From positions 9,493,001-9,557,000 of the forward strand of contig BSBM01000994.1 of NCBI GenBank assembly GCA_027924585.1: a stretch of DNA of 64,000 bases, read 5' to 3'. This document shows, piece by piece, positions 56,039-64,000 of the stretch. Under the pieces are notes generated by a model. That model was given only the letters and a program-made list of their open reading frames with translations, did not search any database and was not told the origin of the DNA. Origin of the DNA: Larix kaempferi (taxonomy: Eukaryota > Streptophyta > Pinopsida > Pinales > Pinaceae). Within the stretch, counting starts at the first letter, position 1. Each line of letters starts with the position of its first letter. The translations under genes and the position numbers were made by a program.

Positions 56039-56950
56039 ATGTCTCACCACACCAAGCTTGAGGATAAGCTTGAAGGGGCTGATAAATTTCGAGTATGGAA
56101 GTATAGGATTGGGTTAATCCTAGAAGAAAATGAATTGGACACCTACATAAGTGAAGAGGTTCCAGTCCCAGAGGGAGATGAGTCTAAGGCCTTACATAAG
56201 AAGAACTTGGTCAAGGCCAAGAGGATTATTGCAAATTCTATCAAAGACCATCTCATACCTCATGTGTCTTCTCTAAAGACACCGAAGGAGATGTTTGATT
56301 CCTTGACCAAGCTATTTGAAGGAAAGAACATAAATCAGAAGATGACTTTGCGGAACCAATTGAAGAATGACAAGATTCAAAATGCCGATACTATGTAGTC
56401 CTACTTCTCAAGGGTCTCCCAAATAAAAGAACAACTTGAAGCTGTGGGAGAATATATAGAGAATGGAGAAGTAGTGATGACCACCTTGAATGGTCTACCT
56501 AGGTCATGGGATTTCTTCATTCAAGGAATTTGTGCTAGGAAGAAGCTCATCTCATTCAGTAGGTTGTGGGAGGAATGCTCACAAGAAGAAGCTTGTATTG
56601 TAGCTCGAGAAGAGAAGATGGGTATTGAAGACCAAGCTCTCACAGCACACACCAAGAAGAATTACAACAAGAGCGAGCATCCTCATCACAAGAAGGGTAA
56701 ACACCACCACCAGAACCGAAGGGAGAATTTTGGAGGATCTATGAAAGATCTCTCTCACACTCAATGCTATACTTGTGATGAGAGGGGACACTATTCCAGA
56801 GATTGTCCCAGGAACAAAAGCAGCTCCCACAAGAAGAAGAACACCAAGGAAATACATCATGCTCACACTGTAGAGGATAATGAACCTCCCAGGAAGAGGG
56901 CCAGAGAAGAAAGTGAATATTCTTCAAGCGATGAAGAGTATGTTTTGATT
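56039..56950 (+). pseudogene. Copia F gag
   Basis: It starts at MSHHTKLEDKLEGADKF, with a capsid-like UBN2/DUF4219-type domain containing LILEENELDTYI and TLNGLPRSWDFFIQGI. A TAG at 56396-56398 replaces the glutamine seen in B (SIQSYFTRVS). After a lysine- and histidine-rich tract comes the zinc knuckle CYTCDERGHYSRDC. The tail has an acidic-serine patch (EESEYSSSDEEYV) before protease. Gag and pol share one frame. Confidence 0.92.
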
Positions 56951-58330
56951 TCTTCCCTCACAGGTACTATTACTCATGGAAGCAATGATTGGATTATAGA
57001 TAGTGGGGCTTCCAAGCATATGACAGGATTCAAGGAATCCTTTATGAACCTATCTGAACATGAGTCACCCCACAAAGTGAAACTTGGGGATGACTACCAG
57101 TATCCTATAAAAGGAAGTGGTGAAGCCTCTTATAATCTAGACTCTGGAAAGTCTATGAAGATGAAAGATGTTCTATTTGTACCATGACTTAAGAATAATC
57201 TTCTCTCCATATCTGCATTGGATGCAAAAGGTATGAGGGTTGCATTTGTAGATGGCCAAGTTCTAATGTGGCCAAAGGGAAAGACCATAGATGATGCAAT
57301 AGTGATTGGAGAGCAAGAGGGAGGCTTATACAAATTGAAGGGCCAACTAGAACAAGCCTTGGTCCATGATTCAATAGAGCCAAGTGAACTTTGGCATAGA
57401 AGGCTTACACACGTGCACTATAGAGCACTATCTCTTGCGAGCAAAGCTGTTGAAGGTCTTCCAGATATTCAGGCAAGGCATGAAGGCATTTGCAAAGGAT
57501 GTGCAAAAGGAAAGAACACAAAGACGACATTTCCAAGTAGCGAGAGCAAGGAAAAAGGGATCTTGGAAATCATCTACTCCGGTGTATGTGGTTCGATGTC
57601 ATCTAGTTCTTTGAGTGGGTATGTATATTATGTTTCTTTCATTGATGATTTTTCTAGGAAGACATGGATATATTTCTTGAAGGGAAAAGATGAAGTATTC
57701 AGTAAGTTCAAGGAATTCAAAGCCTTGATCGAGAACCTCACAGAGAAGAGAATCAAGAATTTTTGGTCTGACAATGGTGGAGAGTTCACATCAGAAGACT
57801 TCAAGAAATTATGCAGAGATTTAGGGATTAAGAGGGAGTTGACCACTCCATATAATCCACAACAGAATGGGGTTGCAGAAAGGAATAATAGAACAATTAT
57901 GGAAGCAACAAGGGAAATGCTTCATGACCAGGATCTTCCTATGCATCTATGGGCAGAAGCTGCTAGGACAGCTGTGTATGTACAAAATCGTACTCCACAT
58001 ATAGTACTTGACAACAAGACACCAGAAGAAGTTTTCTCCAGCAAGAAACCAGAGGTTAGCCATCTCAGAATATTTGGTTGCCCAGTGTACATACACATTC
58101 CGAAAGAAAAGAGGTCGAAGTTAGATCCTTCAGGAAAGAAGGGTATAGTTGTGGGATATAGTGAAAGCTCGAAGGCTTACAGGATATATTTCCCAGGATT
58201 CAAGAAGATCAAAATCAGTAGAGATGTGACATTTGACAAAGACTCAACCTATGACAGATCTAGGAAGATATCAGTTGAAGACATTGAAGAACCAGAAGCA
58301 CCCAAGAATCGAGATACAACAATGAATTAA
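56951..58330 (+). pseudogene. Copia F protease and integrase
   Basis: The protease motif is WIIDSGASKHMTGF. A TGA at 57185-57187 falls at the glycine of the VPGLKNN motif (VPGLKKN in B). Integrase follows with ELWHRRLTHVHYRAL and CKGCAKGKN for zinc, then FIDDFSRKTWIYF, WSDNGGEF and VAERNNRT giving D, D and E. The C-terminal part has LRIFGCPVYIHIPKEKRSKL and YRIYFPGFKKI. The open stretch ends with TAA at 58328-58330 in a low-conservation linker. All catalytic residues are intact. Confidence 0.93.
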
Positions 58331-59480
58331 GTAAATCCAGAAGAAGATCGTGAGATAGAAGATACATAGGAACCTATAGATCCACCAAGCGAGAAGAATT
58401 CTCATAAGAGGAAACCAAAATAGGTACGAGAAGCAATTCAAGATGCAGAGAGATATGGTGCTCTAGAAGGAATGCATAGAGAAAGAAAGAGGTCGAGACC
58501 ATTCTCCAGTTATGTAGCCCTGTTGTGTGACATCATTGACAAAGAGCCTTCCAACTATGAGGAAGCAACTGAGAAGAAAGAATGGAAGGATACCATGATC
58601 GAGGAGTAGCAGTCGATCATGAAGAATGATGTCTGGGATGTGGTTCCGAGACCAGAAGGGAAGTCCGTGGTGACTTCCAAGTGGATCTACAAGATCAAGC
58701 ATGTTGTAGATGGTAGCATAGAGAAATACAAGGCAAGATTTGTGGCACATGGCTTCTCCCAAAAAGAAGGAATAGACTATGAGGAGAATTTTTCACTTGT
58801 AGCCAGATATACTTCCATCAGATCAGTACCTTCCCTGGTTGCAGTGATGAAATGGAAGATACACTAGATGGATGTCAAGGCAACGTTCTTGAATGGTGTA
58901 GTGGAAGAGGAAGTATATGTGGAGCAGCCACTCGGGTTTGAGACACATGACATGGAGTCTCATGTGTGCAAACTGAATAAAACCTTGTATGGTTTGAAAC
59001 AAGCACCCAGGACATGGTATGGCAGGATAGACAGCTTCCTGACTAGTTTGGGATTTACCAAGAGTAAAGTAGATTCCAACCTTTACTACAAGGTTGAGGA
59101 AGGAAATGCAGTGATACTCCTACTGTATGTAGATGACCTATTTGTGATAGGTGAAGATGGGTTGATTGCTGACACGAAGAGGAATCTTGATGCCAAGTTT
59201 GAGATGAAGGACTTGGCTATGATGCACTATTTTCTTGGCATGGAGGTGTGGTAGAGTGCGGATGGAATCTTCCTTGGACAAGGGAAGTATGCAGTAGAGA
59301 TCCTGAAGCAGTTTGGGATGATGGACTGCAAGGCCATTACCACACCTATGGCATCAAACCTGAAGCTATTGAGTAATGCTTCATCAGAGTCGGTTGATGC
59401 CACGATGTATCGTCAGATGATTGGGTCCTTGATGTACTTGACGAATACGAGACCAGATATTTGCTTTGCCATGAACACAT
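58331..59480 (+). pseudogene. Copia F linker and reverse transcriptase
   Basis: The linker has TAG stops at 58367-58369 and 58421-58423, the second at a tryptophan in B (HKRRPDWARE). Reverse transcriptase starts near KNDVWDVVPRPEGKSVVTSK after a TAG at 58607-58609 (tyrosine in B). It contains MDVKATFLNG and LLLYVDDLFV. Further TAGs at 58865-58867 and 59252-59254 correspond to glutamine in B (VHQMDV) and D (EVWQSA). The catalytic aspartates are present and there is no frameshift. Confidence 0.93.
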
Positions 59481-60088
59481 TGAGCCAGTTCCTGACGGAT
59501 CCGAGACATGTTCACCTGATTGCTGCAAAGCATATTCTGAGGTACCTAAAGGGTATGGTTGATTATGGGCTCAAGTATGATGCGAATCATAAGATTAACC
59601 TAGAGGGTTATGTTGATTCAGTTTGGGAAGGAAATGCCATTGATAGGAAGAGCACTTCGGAATGCTGCTTCAGTATGGGATCATGTGTGATCTCTTGGTT
59701 TAGCAGGAAGCAGTCCTGCGTGGCACTGAGTATAGCCGAAGCAGAGTATGTCACAGCTTTTTCGGTTAGTTGTGAGGTAGTATGCCTAAGGAAGCTACTG
59801 TCTGATTTTTTTGATCTCCAGTTGGATTCTACTTGTATATATTGTGACAACCAGAGTTGTGTGAAGTTGTCTGAGAACCTAGTGTTCCATGACAAGTCAA
59901 AGCACATCGAGATCAAGTATCACTATATCAGAGATATGGTGCAGAGGGGAGCAGTGAAGCTCTAGTATGTTGCGACGGATGAGCAGATAGCCGATGTATT
60001 GACCAAGCCGTTGGCTAGAGTAAAGTTTGAGTACTTCAGAGAGAATCTTGGTGTACTTCAGATCGAGGTTCCTTCCAAGGGTAAGTGA
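59481..60088 (+). pseudogene. Copia F RNase H
   Basis: It begins after NTLSQFLTDPR, whose glutamine is intact here. GYVDSVWEGN carries the first aspartate, though the usual DxDW has become DxVW. SIAEAEY and IYCDNQSCVKL supply the others. A TAG at 59963-59965 falls in VKL-stop-YVATDEQ. The frame ends KFEYFRENLGVLQIEVPSKG with TGA at 60086-60088, where the local sequence AAGGGTAAGTGATGAG is a degraded form of the internal 9-mer of B and C. Confidence 0.92.
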
Positions 60089-60128
60089 TGAGTCCGGAAG
60101 ATGCAGATGCACACAAGCCATTATCACA

Positions 60129-60535
60129 TGGTGGTAGGTGTGTCCTCCCATGGTGCAGATGTAAGGGTTGGGAACATTCCGACATGGTTGAGGTGTGTCT
60201 TCCCATGTTCGTTGATATAGGTGCCAGGCCATTCCGACATGGTTGAGGTGTGTCTTCCCATGGTCGCTGATATAAGCGTCGAGCCATTCGAGCATGGTTG
60301 AGGTGTGTCTTCCCATGGCTGTGATATAAGCGTTGAGCCATTCGAGCATGGTTGAGGTGTGTCTTCCCATGGCTGCGATATACGTGTTGTTCCATTCTCG
60401 CATGGTTGAGGTGTGTCTTCCCATGGCGTAGATGTAAGGGCAGTGCCATTATCGCATGGTTGAGGTGTGTCTTCCCATGGCATAGATGTAAATGTTGAGA
60501 CTTTCACGGATGGTGGTAGGTGTGTCCTCCCATGC
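60129..60535. repeat. Eight copies of a ~55-bp unit in copia F
   Basis: Each unit is GGTTGAGGTGTGTCTTCCCA followed by TGG, a variable GATATAAGCGT stretch and a CCATTC...GCAT tail. The outer two copies have GGTGGTAGGTGTGTCCTCCC instead. The repeat-encoded minus-strand frames (HTSTMxEW peptides) are artefacts. Position between RNase H and polypurine tract is the same as in B, C and D. Confidence 0.92.
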
Positions 60536-60619
60536 CGGTGAGTGTAAGTGTTGTGTTGTGTGCATCTGGGCTGTGCTCTGTGGACGATGAGATGATCTGA
60601 AGATGATGAGGTGACTGTA

Positions 60620-60745
60620 TGGTACATAGGTTTTGCAGAGGCATATAATCAGTCTTGGGATGCTTCTTCAAGTTTTGCACTGGCACATAATCAGTCCTGG
60701 AAGATATTGCAGGTTTTGCAAAGGCAGTGTAATCAGTCATGAGGT
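60620..60745. repeat. Three copies of a ~40-bp unit in copia F
   Basis: Units contain GGTTTTGCANNGGCAnATAA followed by TCAGTC. The complement shares GCAAAACC and an ATTACAT-like word with the D arrays at 44700-44945, suggesting a common origin. Downstream, 60746-60968 has one copy of the B-type 38-bp motif and no other feature. Confidence 0.75.
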
Positions 60746-60968
60746 GTACATATTTGATGGCTTGCTCGCAGAGATGATAAAGACCTACATGGAGGCTAGG
60801 CCTACATCCAACATGAAAAAGGGTTGGATCTGTAGAAATTCCTATGATGAGTAGATTGGAGATTGATGATCGAGATAGCAGTAGCAGTGACGATGATGAT
60901 CCAACTTTGATGATCCAGTGATGAAGACTTGTGTCGATGAACTGTGTCAAGAGAATACCTTCCTAGTT

Positions 60969-60977
60969 AAGAGGGAG
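60969..60977 (+). promoter_or_regulatory. Polypurine tract of copia F
   Basis: AAGAGGGAG lies immediately before the 3' LTR start at 60978 and is identical to B and D. Confidence 0.93.
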
Positions 60978-61506
60978 TGTTGATGTATCTGTAACTTTGG
61001 AATGTATTTCACTTGTATATTTTATATTGTTATTGTACACCCGACAGAGAGGTTATATTCCTCCGATCGGAAGAGTCATTATTATTATTTGATGGGTTAT
61101 TAGACTCCTCTTGTGGGGTCGGCCCAGAGTTAGGGTTTTATGGGTTATTAGACTCTCCTAGGAGAAGTCCGCCCAGTTGGGTAAAAAGGCAAGTGAAGTA
61201 AAGTATAAATAGAGAGTGTGACTCTCTCATTTGATCACTCATTCAATCACTTACTCATTGTGCATAAGTGAGAGAGAGACAAGTTCACACAAGTGGAGGA
61301 GGAGGAGTTGTTGGAGTCTATCTTATTGTTTTGTGGTTTTGTACTATTTCTCATTCTATCTCTGAGGAAGTTGCGAGGTTTTCTCCTTTATGGTTTCCCC
61401 GGTGAAATTATTTGTGTCTATTGTCTCTTGTGATTGATTTTTTGTGCTTGTTATTCTCTCAGATAAGATCTTAGATCATATTGAATTAAATGATAAAAAT
61501 CTAACA
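60978..61506 (+). repeat. Copia F 3' LTR
   Basis: This 529-bp LTR is paired with 54908-55436 without length change. About 24 substitutions by hand count date F as older than D. The TATA box is at 61204-61211. Confidence 0.95.
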
Positions 61507-62050
61507 TGAAATATTTTAAACTTTGGAACCCAATAACTAAGGAGACTATTTACAATCAAGATGTTGTTTTAGAGAGGTTAAAAATTTTTCCAAATAGGAA
61601 TTCACTCCAATGGAAAAGGAACAAGAGAAAATAGAGTTTGAGTTGGAGGGTGAAAAATCTGACTCTACAGAAGATGGTGAATAAGAAGAAGAAGAACCCC
61701 AAACCCAAGTTTTGTGGAGATCATCTTGAGAAATAAGGCAACCATAAAGGTATTCTCCTCTTGATTTTTGGTCTTGTTTTGCTTTATCTGTAATTACTAA
61801 TGATGATCCTAAAAATGTGAAGGGATTTTTTGATTTAGAGGATAGTGATTTCTAGAAGGTCATGGTTGAAGAAATGGATGCCTTCGATGAAAATGAAGTT
61901 TCATATCTAGTTGATTTACTACCTAGAAGAAAAAATGTTTATTGCAAATGATTGTTTAAGAAGAAGTTGAATGCGAAAGGTAAAGTGGAGAAGTACAAAT
62001 CCTGCTTAGTAGAAAAGGGATATTCCTAGGTGTTAGCACCAGTTTTGAGT
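61507..62050 (+). pseudogene. Copia E reverse transcriptase remnant, right part
   Basis: The E sequence resumes after F with NPITKETIYNQDVVLERLK from the integrase linker. It continues into VEEMDAFDENEVSYLVDLL, KKKLNAKGKVEKYKSCLVEK and GYS-stop-VLAP from the start of reverse transcriptase. It stops near 62050, so the rest of pol and the 3' LTR are missing. The stop in GYS-stop-V is TAG where the family has glutamine. Confidence 0.75.
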
Positions 62051-62251
62051 TGAAAGGTTGGAGAGGGTTAGATCCATGAAAATAATGAATAAGGTCCCAG
62101 TTTTTCAAGTTATACGACCTAGAAGCTGCAAATGAGAACTCAGAATGTTTATAACTAGGTTCGGGATGCAAATGATTGGGGGTCTTAGGTCTTTAACATT
62201 GCCAAGGCAGATAAAATGTGAATAACCGCTCAAGGTTATATGGAGGCATAA

Positions 62252-62818
62252 ATGGATGGAGTAGATCTGTGGTGGTGGAGATCGACGGTTGAAAGACAAC
62301 CTCGCAAAGTAAGCTGTAGGGGTTTAAGCGTAGGCAGAGTATTGCTAGCCCGCGAGCAAGTTGGAAATCAAATCGACGGTTGGCAAAAAGGATCTATGGT
62401 CATTATTTTGTTCGCGATTTCAAAGTGCACGGGGAAATGGATTTTCCAAATCTGTGAAGTTTTGGTAGGGACCGCATATCTCGACGCTGCATATCTGGAG
62501 GGGAAAGGCATCGATGGTGTTTGTGAAGTTCCCATATTTAACATGCACAGGTTATTTACACTTCCCAAATCTACAAACCTCGGTAGGGGCCGCATCTTTG
62601 GACGACTGAGATACATAGTAGGCCCAGATCAACGATCACCATTAGATTCGCAGGTTGAAGGTGCGAGGAAGGCGACAATTGAAAGGATGGAAACTGCAGA
62701 AAGCTGCAGGGTCAAGCGTGTAAAGAAATCAATGGTGCAAGAACGATCATGCATGATGAGCGACTCAGAAACTTCCTTTATCGCTAGAGGTGCAAGATTG
62801 ATATGGAAGGATAAATAA
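62252..62818 (+). CDS. Unrecognised 188-codon frame
   Basis: This frame starts MDGVDLWWWRSTVERQPRKV and ends ARGARLIWKDK. I recognise no domain. It contains a loose internal repeat (GTAGGGACCGCATATC near 62466 and GTAGGGGCCGCATCTT near 62584), which would give a duplicated peptide. It precedes the unidentified frame at 62973 by 155 bp and might be its leader rather than a gene. The flanking 62051-62251 shows nothing. Length alone supports it. Confidence 0.2.
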   Translation: MDGVDLWWWRSTVERQPRKVSCRGLSVGRVLLAREQVGNQIDGWQKGSMVIILFAISKCTGKWIFQICEVLVGTAYLDAAYLEGKGIDGVCEVPIFNMHRLFTLPKSTNLGRGRIFGRLRYIVGPDQRSPLDSQVEGARKATIERMETAESCRVKRVKKSMVQERSCMMSDSETSFIARGARLIWKDK

Positions 62819-62972
62819 TATAAAAATGGAATGCACGGGGATCTGAGTACTGTTTGATTCGGTTGCATTGGGAAATGACAGATGACTGTGCAGAAGCAGA
62901 CAACTCAACCAAGATCTCAGACCAACTATTAGTAACCAGGTAGGCCTCTTGTCTCACTAGAAAAATATTTAA

Positions 62973-64000
62973 ATGGCTGAGCTAGGAGAGGTAGAGCCCC
63001 CAGGTTTCGAACACCAGAAGGTAGACGAACTATTAGAATATAAATATGCTGAGGTTTATGATACAATTTTGATAAATGGCTCCATCGAGACAGTAAAGGA
63101 TATATTGAAGCTGATTAGGGAGAGGACTATAGATGTGCATAAGGTTTACCAATCATTTTTCCATTTATTTGCAGTCGACCAAACCCTCAACTGTCCCGAG
63201 TTCGTCAACTGGTGCGCCACCAATTACTCCTCCTCTGAGAGGTTAATTATGGACGCATCCAGTTCAAAGATCCTGTGCCCAGTCAATCCCCTCACTGTTA
63301 GGAAAGCCTTGTCAATCTCGGATGAGTTCTGCCAAAAATCCAAAAAATACAAGGAATAAGCCCTAATTCAATATTTCGAACAGTCCCTAGTTGAATTGAA
63401 GCAGAGTTTTTACAGGGCCTGCCTAAAGCCTAGTGTCCCATTACAGAGCCATGCCTTCCCAGTTCAAATCCATCTCTTTACTGAAGAATCCAAATGTGTT
63501 ATAACTATGTTAAGCCAATTCCTAGGACTAGATACAAACATGTATGTCACTGAGCCTTTAATGAGCCTAATGTTTGTCCTCAACACATGTCCATTTGATT
63601 CTGATGAGCCCAGTCAGTCCATCCAATGTACCTGCCTTAAATTTGATGAGTCCCTAGCTGAGCATATCCATTCTCAGCTAGTGGACTTCCATTAAACTAG
63701 AAGCTTCAGATTCCAGTCATATCTGTTGAGAATGTTCTTGTCCTTTAATGAAGAGAACTTGCAGCTGCCTAAGCTGATGCTTACCAAGGAGATGCTCACA
63801 GAATACAGTAAATTCATGAACAACCTCATGTCTGAGGTTTACTATGTTTTCTTTCAGAAGAAATTGCCCAGAGTGTTAACTGAAATGAAGGAGATGCTGC
63901 AGCCTTCTCCTGAGAAGAAGATAGGTGAGTGGTTCCTCTCAGAACACAACACAACAATAAGAGTTTATGGGTTTGCTCATTCACCCTATGTACTGCTAGC
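62973..64000 (+). pseudogene. Unidentified protein, two in-frame stops, runs off the window
   Basis: One frame of at least 342 codons starts at MAELGEVEPPGFEHQKVDEL. TAA stops interrupt it at 63357-63359 (KKYKE-stop-ALIQYFEQ) and 63693-63695 (QLVDFH-stop-TRSFRFQ), and it is still open at the right edge. Sequence on both sides of each stop reads as sensible protein, so each may be a CAA to TAA change. The protein looks helical and soluble, with no transmembrane segment, zinc knuckle or catalytic motif that I can see. SSSKILCPVNPLTVRKALSI and IRVYGFAHSPYVLLA may serve as search probes. A retrotransposon accessory or host-derived repeat gene is my guess, with low confidence. Confidence 0.5.

Larger units (their letters stand above)
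54908..61506 (+). mobile_element. Copia F, complete LTR retrotransposon
   Basis: This 6.6 kb plus-strand element has two 529-bp LTRs differing at about 24 positions (roughly 4.5 percent by hand count), a perfect primer site and polypurine tract, and the target duplication TGAAA at 54903-54907 and 61507-61511. One frame covers gag to RNase H (56039-60088), with nine in-frame stops and no frameshift found. It inserted into copia E. It is the best-preserved reference for this copia lineage in the window and the closest relative of D by LTR edges. Confidence 0.95.

Noticed and set aside
60124-60627. Minus-strand frames with repeated HTSTMxEW peptides
   Set aside because: They are generated by the ~55-bp tandem repeat in copia F and are antisense to the element.

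Overview
The window is plant nuclear DNA, almost entirely repetitive and in decay. I see no gene that is clearly intact and host-encoded. A plant origin follows from Ty1/copia elements primed by initiator tRNA-Met, an L1-type LINE with a C-terminal RNase H, and fragments of two plant gene families (a CRINKLY4-like receptor kinase and an RBP45/47-type RNA-binding protein). Dense nesting and kilobase-scale LTRs suggest a large genome. A gymnosperm is plausible, but that is inference. Layout: (1) 1-8821 holds copia A on the minus strand, whose roughly 1.6 kb LTR is split by a complete copia B (1612-7816, TSD AACCC). (2) 8835-12850 is a satellite of about 340 bp units, split by a probable solo LTR (9904-11051). 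(3) 12851-14779 is unidentified and is followed by copia C (14780-20526, TSD CAACT), a non-autonomous element. (4) 21705-23637 is a solo LTR with TSD CTAAC. (5) 24825-31509 is a nearly full-length LINE on the minus strand with a 17-bp TSD. (6) 32210-33477 joins a CRINKLY4-like fragment directly to an RBP45/47 fragment that keeps its introns. (7) 33478-41800 is AT-rich with small tandem duplications and one SINE-like sequence. (8) 41806-51440 is a decayed transposon gene interrupted by copia D (43436-50664, TSD GTTAT), whose LTRs differ at only 3 of 595 positions. (9) 52010-62050 is an old copia E, broken by a solo LTR (53102-54512) and by copia F (54908-61506, TSD TGAAA). (10) 62973-64000 is an unidentified interrupted reading frame that runs off the window. 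B, C, D and F belong to one lineage. Their LTRs have similar ends, they share the primer site and polypurine tract, and their proteins align. B and F keep one gag-PR-INT-RT-RH frame broken mainly by stop codons, many at glutamine positions (CAG to TAG). C and D have lost gag, protease and most of integrase, and instead carry a shared non-coding block with splice-site-like motifs. D is the youngest insertion, so it must have moved using proteins supplied in trans. All four carry unrelated tandem-repeat arrays between the RNase H stop and the terminal polypurine tract. In B and C an extra copy of the 9-base polypurine tract sits right at the pol stop. These points, the chimeric gene fragment and the spliced-looking interior of C and D are the most interesting things here.
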